From contig DAOUZD010000067.1 in the NCBI GenBank assembly GCA_030665795.1, forward strand, positions 1-5,495: a stretch of DNA of 5,495 nt, written 5' to 3'. Shown one piece after another: positions 1 to 4,607 of the stretch. The stretch is from Dehalococcoides sp. GTDB lineage: Bacteria; Chloroflexota; Dehalococcoidia; Dehalococcoidales; RBG-16-60-22. Position 1 is the first letter of the stretch; the number at the start of each line of letters is the position of its first letter. Under the pieces are notes generated by a model. It was not told the DNA's origin. It was given only the letters and a program-made list of their open reading frames with translations, and ran no database searches. A program made the translations under genes and the position numbers.

Positions 1-145
1 CGGCACCGCTGACGCTGATATTCTGGAGCGGGTATACATGTTTGCCCTTGTTGCCGTGATTATGCTGGTTGGTATTTATCCGGCAATCCTGACCGATGTG
101 ATTAAGCTCGGCATTTCGCCGATAGTAGGACTATTAGGTGGCTAA
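1..145 (+). CDS. nuoM: NADH-quinone oxidoreductase subunit M, C-terminal end (partial)
   Basis: Only the last 47 codons are present; the frame begins at base 2 and stops at TAA 143-145. The peptide has one hydrophobic helix (about residues 11-31, containing LVGIYPAIL), followed by a short amphipathic tail ending in GGLL/GG-type residues. The 'VGIYP' turn after the last helix is typical of the end of complex I antiporter-like subunits (NuoL/M/N). I call it NuoM because a complete nuoN follows on the same strand, and nuoM-nuoN is the standard order at the end of nuo operons. In the cell NuoM is an integral membrane proton-pumping subunit of the complex I P-module. The TAA overlaps an AAGGAG sequence (144-149). 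The rest of the gene lies upstream of the window, so the subunit letter rests mainly on context. Confidence 0.85.
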   Translation, partial: GTADADILERVYMFALVAVIMLVGIYPAILTDVIKLGISPIVGLLGG

Positions 146-230
146 GGAGCAAATATTTTAAATGCTTGTTAACATAACACTAAAAACAAATCAAAGCTGG
201 TTAGCTACGAATTGTTTCCTGAGAAAAAAA

Positions 231-244
231 AGGAGTGAGTGTTG
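231..244 (+). promoter_or_regulatory. Ribosome binding site deciding the nuoN start
   Basis: AGGAG at 231-235 follows a run of seven A residues (224-230 region). GTG at 239 leaves only a 3-base spacer, while the adjacent TTG at 242 leaves 6 bases. The TTG is therefore the more likely initiation codon on spacing, although GTG is the usually preferred codon. The protein differs by one residue. Confidence 0.6.
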
Positions 245-1702
245 AATCTAGCGCTGTTCATACCTGAGTTGACCTTGGCTACCTTCGCCATCATCGTCAT
301 CCTGCTCGACCTCTTTACCGAGCAGAAGCGACTGCTGGTACAGGTCAGCATCTCCGGATTGGTAATCGCCGGTGGGGTCACGGTGGCGATGTGGGGAGGC
401 AGTTTTCCGGCTATCTTCAACAATATGCTGGCCGTGGATAACTTTGCCCTCTTCTTCAAACTACTGTTCTTGGGGATTGCTTTCCTGTTAATCCTAACCT
501 CAATAGATTATGTCGCTAAGTTTGCCCGCTTTCAGGGTGAGTATTATGCCCTGGTGCTACTCTCAACCCTGGGTATGATGCTGATGGCAGCCACCACCGA
601 TTTAATCGCTATCTATATTGCCCTGGAGCTGACCAGCATTTCCCTCTACGCTCTGGTTGGCTTTCTCAAGGATGCCAAATCAACGGAAGCCTCACTAAAG
701 TACCTGCTACTGGGCGCAGCCGCCTCAGCCGTCCTGCTCTATGGTATGGCATTAATTTTTGGCTTTACCGGTAAAACCCAACTGGGTGAGATTGCTCAGG
801 CGATTCAAGCTATGTCACCCGATACCCTTCTGGCCAGCCCGGCCCTTATCCTGGGTATCGTGTTATTGATTGCCGGCTTCGGTTTCAAGATTGCCGCCGT
901 TCCCTTCCAGATGTGGGTACCTGATGTTTATGAGGGAGCGCCAACGCCGATAACCGCCTACCTTTCGGTAGCCAGCAAGGCCGCCGGCTTTGCCATTATC
1001 CTGCGCGTTTTCTTCTCCGCCTTCGGACTTCCCGAATGGCTGAGTTTGAACTGGGGACTAATCTTTGCCGTGCTGGCTGCTATTGGCATGACCCTGGGCA
1101 ATATCGTCGCCATTCCCCAGACTAATATCAAACGAATGCTCGGTTATTCCAGCATCGCTCAAGCTGGCTACCTTATGGTGGGATTAGCTACTATGGGATT
1201 TTCGTTAGCTACTGATTCACTGGGGCAAAGTAGCATTCTTTTCTTCCTTGCCAGCTACGCCTTAACCAACATGGGAGCTTTTATTGCCATTATCGCTATC
1301 TCCAATAAGGTCAATAGCGACCTCATTAAGGACTACACTGGCATGGGGAAACGGGCACCACTATTGGCTTTAGCCCTGACCCTGTGTCTGGTTTCACTTA
1401 TTGGCATGCCGCCGGCGGCTGGCTTTATGGCTAAGTTCTATATCTTCAGTGCCGCCGTGCAGCATAACCTGCTGTGGCTGGTGATTATTGCGGTGATTAA
1501 CAGCGTCATCTCCGCCTACTACTATCTCCGCGTGGTGAAGGTAATGTGGCTCGGCCAGGCAGTCTCTGAAGAGAAGGTACCTTCCTCAGGAGCCCTGCGG
1601 TTAGCGCTGTCCCTATCCTGCCTTGGTGTGTTATTACTTGGCATTATCCCCGGCTACATAATGAAACTAGCCGAGTTCGCCGCCAGCATGTTCGTTTTTT
1701 AA
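239..1702 (+). CDS. nuoN: NADH-quinone oxidoreductase subunit N
   Basis: This is a full-length, 487-residue, very hydrophobic protein, the usual size for NuoN, with about 14 membrane helices and a proton-antiporter (Proton_antipo_M) core. It is one of the three antiporter-like, proton-translocating subunits of complex I in the cytoplasmic membrane, coupling NADH or other donor oxidation to quinone reduction. Key charged residues line up with those known from E. coli NuoN: E130 in the IALELTS helix, K154 in ASLKYLLLG, K217 in GFGFKIAAVPF, K247 in SVASKAAG and K399 in PPAAGFMAKF. The VPFQMWVPDVYEGAPTP stretch (221-237) is a family signature. The start is ambiguous: AGGAG (231-235) lies 3 bases before GTG 239 but 6 bases before TTG 242, so TTG 242 (protein MNLALF...) has the better spacing. 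It follows nuoM by 93 bases without an obvious terminator, so it is probably in the same operon. It ends 31 bases from a convergent gene. Confidence 0.97.
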   Translation: MLNLALFIPELTLATFAIIVILLDLFTEQKRLLVQVSISGLVIAGGVTVAMWGGSFPAIFNNMLAVDNFALFFKLLFLGIAFLLILTSIDYVAKFARFQGEYYALVLLSTLGMMLMAATTDLIAIYIALELTSISLYALVGFLKDAKSTEASLKYLLLGAAASAVLLYGMALIFGFTGKTQLGEIAQAIQAMSPDTLLASPALILGIVLLIAGFGFKIAAVPFQMWVPDVYEGAPTPITAYLSVASKAAGFAIILRVFFSAFGLPEWLSLNWGLIFAVLAAIGMTLGNIVAIPQTNIKRMLGYSSIAQAGYLMVGLATMGFSLATDSLGQSSILFFLASYALTNMGAFIAIIAISNKVNSDLIKDYTGMGKRAPLLALALTLCLVSLIGMPPAAGFMAKFYIFSAAVQHNLLWLVIIAVINSVISAYYYLRVVKVMWLGQAVSEEKVPSSGALRLALSLSCLGVLLLGIIPGYIMKLAEFAASMFVF

Positions 1703-1733
1703 TCGCAGTTATAATTCGCGCCATTTACCCGCT

Positions 1734-2993
1734 TCATCCATCCTCAAAATCTCTCACCGTTTCTTGCCTAATCAGAGTGATAAGCAAAGTTGCCGCCAAC
1801 ATTGCCACTGTCCCAATGAAGAAAGCGATAGAATAACTGTGCCTAACATCAAAGATGATTCCCCCTATAGCTGAACCAATCGCCGCGCCAACGCCAAAAC
1901 TAATTTCTAGCAGGCCAAAGATGACACCGATTTTACTTAAGCCAAAAGTATCGCTAATTAGGGCGGCTCCACTAGTGCCAAAACCGCTGTAGAAGAAGCC
2001 AAAAACTAGGGCAAACAGGTAGAGACTCCATAAGTCCTGAGCCCAGACCAACCATACTATGGCCCCAGATTGAAACAGAGTACAGATGATGGGTGCTAAT
2101 TTTCTGCCCAGCCTATCGGAAACAATACCCATTAGCAGTCTGCCCGGGATAGAAGCTACGCCGATGAGGCTGAGAACTACCGCGGCCTGCCCAGCAGAAA
2201 AGCCAATATCGGTAACATGAGGCACCAGATGCGTGAAGATTAAAAACAGGCAGGCAGCAAAAAGGAACCAGATAAATACAAACAGCCAAAAACTTCTGGT
2301 GCGAAATAGTTGTGACCACGAGTAGCCAATCGGCTGAATACCATCCTCTTCACTTTTTACCTCTGTGGCATATGATTTTACCCTATCGGATATGGCTCCA
2401 ACTTCACGTGGTTCCTTTTTCAAGAGCATGGATAGAGGAATTACTACTAACCAGGCAATTAGTCCGATTACCAAATACGCCGTATGCCAATTGAAGTTAG
2501 TAATAAGGTAGGTAGCAAAAGGTGCCATAACTAACGTTCCCAATCCGACTCCTACACTAGATAGGCCTAAAGCCAAGCCTCTTTTTTTATCAAACCATCT
2601 TGAGACAGCTGACATTGGCACGACGTATAGAGGACCGGTTCCCATCGCTAATAACAGGCTATAAGTGATGAATAGCTGCCATAGGGCGTTGGTCTGGCTG
2701 GTTAGTACTAAACTTAAGCCAGTAAATATACCCATTAAGAGAACAACTAATCTCGATCCATATCTGTCTAAAGCCCAGCCGGCAAAAAAAGAGTATACAC
2801 CAGCGAGTAACAGATTAGCTGATAATATCGCGGAGGTTGCTGCTCGAGTTAAGCTAAACTCACTCTCAATCGACTTAAAGAAGACGCCATAAGAAAAGTG
2901 TATCCCATAAAGAGTTATGCCTATAACCAAAAAAGCAGCCACCACCACCCAACCGTAAAATAGCTTATCTTTAAATCTTAAAGGTGATAGCAA
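1734..2993 (-). CDS. MFS transporter, OFA/monocarboxylate-transporter-like
   Basis: This major facilitator superfamily permease of the cytoplasmic membrane has about 419 residues and twelve predicted helices, arranged as two six-helix halves joined by a charged loop (about residues 191-232). Numbering is from TTG 2993. The MFS motif A appears in both halves: GWALDRYGSR in loop 2-3 (about 72-81) and GIVSDRLGRK in loop 8-9 (about 289-298). The opening FYGWVVV helix, and WF.KKRGLALGLSSVGVGLG in loop 4-5/helix 5 (about 133-152), resemble the oxalate/formate antiporter (OFA) and monocarboxylate transporter families, so a small organic acid is a reasonable but unproven substrate. The open frame reaches a TTG at 3017 with no ribosome site, whereas TTG 2993 has GAGGAGG eight bases upstream, so I start it there. 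It lies downstream of the methyltransferase gene on the same strand, 66 bases away, and is probably co-transcribed with it. No terminator is evident after the TGA. Confidence 0.9.
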   Translation of the reverse strand: MLSPLRFKDKLFYGWVVVAAFLVIGITLYGIHFSYGVFFKSIESEFSLTRAATSAILSANLLLAGVYSFFAGWALDRYGSRLVVLLMGIFTGLSLVLTSQTNALWQLFITYSLLLAMGTGPLYVVPMSAVSRWFDKKRGLALGLSSVGVGLGTLVMAPFATYLITNFNWHTAYLVIGLIAWLVVIPLSMLLKKEPREVGAISDRVKSYATEVKSEEDGIQPIGYSWSQLFRTRSFWLFVFIWFLFAACLFLIFTHLVPHVTDIGFSAGQAAVVLSLIGVASIPGRLLMGIVSDRLGRKLAPIICTLFQSGAIVWLVWAQDLWSLYLFALVFGFFYSGFGTSGAALISDTFGLSKIGVIFGLLEISFGVGAAIGSAIGGIIFDVRHSYSIAFFIGTVAMLAATLLITLIRQETVRDFEDG

Positions 2994-3008
2994 TAATATA
3001 TCCTCCTC
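2994..3008 (-). promoter_or_regulatory. Strong Shine-Dalgarno selecting a TTG start for the MFS gene
   Basis: On the - strand GAGGAGG occupies 3008-3002, and eight bases (3001-2994) separate it from TTG 2993-2991. The longer frame would place this purine run inside the coding region as a Glu-Glu-Asp stretch, and its own TTG at 3017, directly after an in-frame TAG, has no ribosome site upstream. The shorter start is therefore preferred. Confidence 0.75.
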
Positions 3009-3059
3009 GCCAACCAACTAACCAAAGCTATTTGAATTCGACGTTAACTTTCTTGACCT

Positions 3060-3707
3060 TTACCCTGAGGGCGGTTTCTTCAATCTTACCGTGTAATTCC
3101 ACAAATTACCCAGATTATCGTCGAGAATAAACCCTTCCCGCTGACATGTCTTGATGGTAGTTGAAGGCAGCGGATAATCTGGATCAGGTAGAAATTCAGT
3201 TACCGCCAAGACTCCGCCTGATTTCAATACCCTTCCCACTTCCCGCAGCGCTCTGCCCCTATCCGGTATTTCTTGAAGCACGGTTATCATACAGACGAGG
3301 TCAAGAGACTCGTCGGCAAACGGCAGGTCATAAGCGTTAGCCTGCCTCAACTCAATATTGGTTATATCCTGATTTCCTGTTTTCGATAATTTGCGCTCCA
3401 GCTGCTGCAGCATTGCCGGTTGAATATCAGCAGCATAGACCTTACCCTGCTCCCCCACTACCCTGGCAATAAAAAGGGTAAAAGCACCACTGCCACAGCC
3501 AAGTTCCATCACTGTCATTACTGGTTTGATGCCACTACGCTCAATCATCTTATCTGGCGGCTGTAGCCAGCGCCTTAAGTCACTATTTAAAAACCGTCCG
3601 ATGAAGGCTGGCGCCGGAAAGTGATAAAGCTTCCTAATAATGCGAATTAAGGCAAGCCACAGAAAAATAGCCCCTAAGACTATGAGTATGATTTTTAATA
3701 CCGTCAT
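3060..3707 (-). CDS. Class I SAM-dependent methyltransferase with N-terminal membrane anchor
   Basis: This 215-residue protein begins with a hydrophobic helix (about residues 4-24) followed by basic residues (RIIRK), suggesting a membrane anchor with the enzyme on the cytoplasmic side. The Rossmann-fold methyltransferase domain follows. Motif I is VMELGCGSGAFT (66-77), which binds S-adenosylmethionine. The acidic end of strand 2 is D94 in VYAADIQPAML. The motif around A123-F130 (ANAYDLPF) precedes DLVCM (136-140), and an ALREVGRVLKSGG helix-turn (153-165) leads to a strand ending in TEF. This pattern matches the UbiE/COQ5-like Methyltransf_11/25 group; the substrate cannot be read from sequence. 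The C-terminal part is short, so a small substrate or lipid head group is possible, but that is a guess. ATG 3707 is preceded by AAGGG with a 5-base spacer. The gene is first in a likely two-gene unit with the MFS transporter. Confidence 0.9.
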   Translation of the reverse strand: MTVLKIILIVLGAIFLWLALIRIIRKLYHFPAPAFIGRFLNSDLRRWLQPPDKMIERSGIKPVMTVMELGCGSGAFTLFIARVVGEQGKVYAADIQPAMLQQLERKLSKTGNQDITNIELRQANAYDLPFADESLDLVCMITVLQEIPDRGRALREVGRVLKSGGVLAVTEFLPDPDYPLPSTTIKTCQREGFILDDNLGNLWNYTVRLKKPPSG

Positions 3708-3727
3708 TTTTGCCCTTAAATTGACTA

Positions 3728-3756
3728 ATTATAGTTGATATTACCGATAATGAGCA
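3728..3756 (-). promoter_or_regulatory. Candidate promoter of the methyltransferase/MFS unit
   Basis: On the - strand a perfect TATAAT (3733-3728) lies about 20 bases upstream of the methyltransferase ATG. The -35 position is poor: TGCTCA at 17-base spacing (3756-3751), or TTGCTC at 18. Transcription would start near 3721, leaving a short leader of about 14 bases that contains the AAGGG ribosome site. The AT-rich context makes chance TATAAT matches fairly likely. Confidence 0.4.
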
Positions 3757-3766
3757 ATGTTCAAAT

Positions 3767-3795
3767 TTGACTACAAGATAAAAGAGTAATATATT
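3767..3795 (+). promoter_or_regulatory. Near-consensus sigma-70 type promoter upstream of the 39-aa ORF
   Basis: TTGACT (3767-3772) and TATATT (3790-3795) are separated by exactly 17 bases, five of six matches in each box. Transcription would start near 3802, immediately before GAGGAA (3803-3808) and the ATG at 3816. It is divergent from the methyltransferase promoter candidate, so 3728-3795 may serve both directions. Confidence 0.5.
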
Positions 3796-3815
3796 TATCT
3801 CTGAGGAAATAATCA

Positions 3816-3935
3816 ATGAATAGAACCAGAGGTTTCGTTAATCTGAACCGTTTTAAATCAGGCAGAACGATAAAACGACTCAAGACAGCTCCGGACAAAT
3901 ATAAAATAAAAGGGCGAAGGGTAGATAAGAAATAA
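3816..3935 (+). CDS. Possible 39-residue, strongly basic microprotein
   Basis: I do not recognise this frame. It encodes 39 residues from ATG 3816 to TAA 3933-3935, starting MNRTRGFVNL and ending KGRRVDKK. Fifteen residues are Lys or Arg spread along the whole length, against only two Asp and no Glu, so the net charge is about +13. There is no Cys, no membrane segment and no signal peptide, and the composition would suit a nucleic-acid or ribosome-associated peptide. Support for a real gene is a Shine-Dalgarno (GAGG at 3803-3806, nine bases before ATG) and a near-consensus promoter just upstream. Against it, the frame is short, the region is AT-rich (Lys codons are favoured by chance), and I see no homologue from memory. 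A 7-bp inverted repeat (3849-3855 with 3871-3877) lies inside it. It sits 131 bases before the DUF5679 gene on the same strand. Confidence 0.35.
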   Translation: MNRTRGFVNLNRFKSGRTIKRLKTAPDKYKIKGRRVDKK

Positions 3936-4000
3936 ATCGGATTGATGGCATAATCTCAGCTCAGGTACTGAAATTTCTAGCATTTTAGTCCTTTTGGCTA

Positions 4001-4029
4001 TTGACATTACCGAAATAATAGTTTATTCT
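4001..4029 (+). promoter_or_regulatory. Consensus sigma-70 type promoter of the DUF5679 gene
   Basis: A perfect TTGACA (4001-4006) is followed after exactly 17 bases by TATTCT (4024-4029). The predicted start near 4036 gives a leader of about 31 bases containing AAAGGAGG (4053-4060) and then ATG 4067. This is the best promoter match in the window and points to strong constitutive expression. Confidence 0.7.
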
Positions 4030-4066
4030 TGCTACTAATCCTAATAAAAACAAAAGGAGGTAAGCA

Positions 4067-4207
4067 ATGCAAGCCTACTGTGTGAAGTGTCGTGCCAAAA
4101 GGGAAATGAAAGATCCAAAGTCCATCACTATGAAGAACAAGAAGCCGGCAACACAAGGGACGTGTCCCGTATGCGGCACCAAGATGTTCCGAATAGGGAA
4201 GAGCTAA
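4067..4207 (+). CDS. DUF5679 small zinc-ribbon protein
   Basis: This complete 46-residue protein runs from ATG 4067 to TAA 4205-4207. Two cysteine pairs, C5-V-K-C8 and C33-P-V-C36-G, form a compact zinc ribbon. The linker KREMKDPKSITMKN and the C-terminal TCPVCGTKMFRIGK block match the DUF5679 family as I recall it; these are tiny proteins or tail domains in bacteria, archaea and phages, with no established function. The protein is basic overall, so nucleic-acid or ribosome contact is a possible role (inference). Translation signals are excellent: AAAGGAGG with a 6-base spacer. A consensus promoter precedes it and an intrinsic terminator follows 34 bases after the stop, so it is probably a highly expressed single-gene transcript. 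It is not co-transcribed with leuS unless the terminator is read through. Confidence 0.88.
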   Translation: MQAYCVKCRAKREMKDPKSITMKNKKPATQGTCPVCGTKMFRIGKS

Positions 4208-4241
4208 AGCTAATATTATAACTTATAGAAGAATTATTTCT

Positions 4242-4291
4242 AGAGGGGCTGGATACTTATCGAGAAGGAATATCCAGTCTCTCTGTTTTTT
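4242..4291 (+). terminator. Intrinsic (rho-independent) terminator after DUF5679
   Basis: A 14-bp stem pairs 4242-4255 (AGAGGGGCTGGATA) with 4271-4284 (TATCCAGTCTCTCT), with two G.U pairs and a 15-base loop. One G separates it from a run of six T residues (4286-4291). The T-run lies only on the + strand side, so it works for the DUF5679 transcript and not as a two-way terminator. Confidence 0.85.
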
Positions 4292-4607
4292 GTCACCTAG
4301 CACCAAGCTGGTGCCTCTGCGCACAGGAGTGATTGAGCCAGTCGCCGCTGACCACATTGATGCCACCGTTAGACTTGACTTGAGGCACATCCAGCACAAC
4401 TAACACCCTGCTTGTTGACGAGCCTACGCCAATTAAGTTAGACTTATCTGGTGAGCCACCAATAAGAAGAGATTTAAGAGAGGGGGCAGAACCTCTCTCT
4501 ATCCACATTCATCCTTCCCTCAGTAATAAGGAAAGGAAGTCAGTGAGATAGGCTACCAAGCAATCTCAATCAGCCAGATGGAGAGCTTTCATTCAGACGG
4601 AGGATAA
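4292..4607. other. Unassigned region upstream of leuS
   Basis: These 316 bases between the DUF5679 terminator and leuS hold no confident gene. Visible structure is a hairpin with arms GCACCA/TGGTGC and loop AGC (4300-4314), a second with arms TGGTG/CACCA and the same loop AGC (4449-4461), a third with arms AGAGAGG/CCTCTCT (4477-4498), and a 9-bp direct repeat GTTAGACTT (4368-4376 and 4437-4445). A - strand frame of 71 codons (4508-4293) covers most of it, with a weak AAGGA site 3 bases before its ATG and no recognisable domain. I see no T-box signature, tRNA or leucine-rich leader peptide. Confidence 0.5.
4415..4444 (+). promoter_or_regulatory. Weak candidate promoter for leuS
   Basis: TTGACG (4415-4420, five of six matches) and TAGACT (4439-4444, four of six) are 18 bases apart. 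This would give a leuS leader of roughly 155 bases that includes the 4449-4461 and 4477-4498 hairpins. A leuS promoter must exist somewhere after the 4242-4291 terminator, but this particular match could be chance. Confidence 0.25.

Larger units (their letters stand above)
3708..4066. other. AT-rich divergent intergenic/regulatory region
   Basis: These 359 bases separate the - strand methyltransferase from the + strand DUF5679 gene and are visibly more AT-rich than the flanking genes. They hold the three promoter candidates listed separately and the possible 39-residue ORF. Between 3936 and 4000 I see no gene, no convincing hairpin and no T-run terminator. No tRNA or known riboswitch is recognisable. 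Confidence 0.6.

Noticed and set aside
205..459. Open frames antisense to or out of frame with nuoN, the MFS gene, the methyltransferase and leuS (for example 205-459 -, 2312-2494 +, 2665-2892 +, 4593-4940 -, 5054-5440 -)
   Set aside because: They overlap well-supported genes in other frames, show low-complexity or family-less translations and lack translation signals, so they are shadows.
1651..1700. Terminator at the end of nuoN (CGGCTA/TAGCCG inverted repeat plus a run of six T)
   Set aside because: The 6-bp repeat (1651-1656 with 1668-1673) is more than 20 bases from the T-run at 1695-1700 and lies within the coding region, so it does not form a terminator.
3634..3816. 60-codon - strand frame overlapping the methyltransferase start
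   Set aside because: It runs out of frame across the start of a clear gene and the AT-rich promoter region, with no domain and no ribosome site that I can identify.
4242..4291. Bidirectional use of the DUF5679 terminator
   Set aside because: The - strand side of the stem is followed by TCTAGAAATAATTC, not a T-run, so only + strand termination is supported.
4292..4607. T-box riboswitch upstream of leuS
   Set aside because: The conserved T-box core (GGGTGGNACCGCG-like) and a following + strand terminator hairpin are absent; the only terminator (4242-4291) belongs to the preceding gene.
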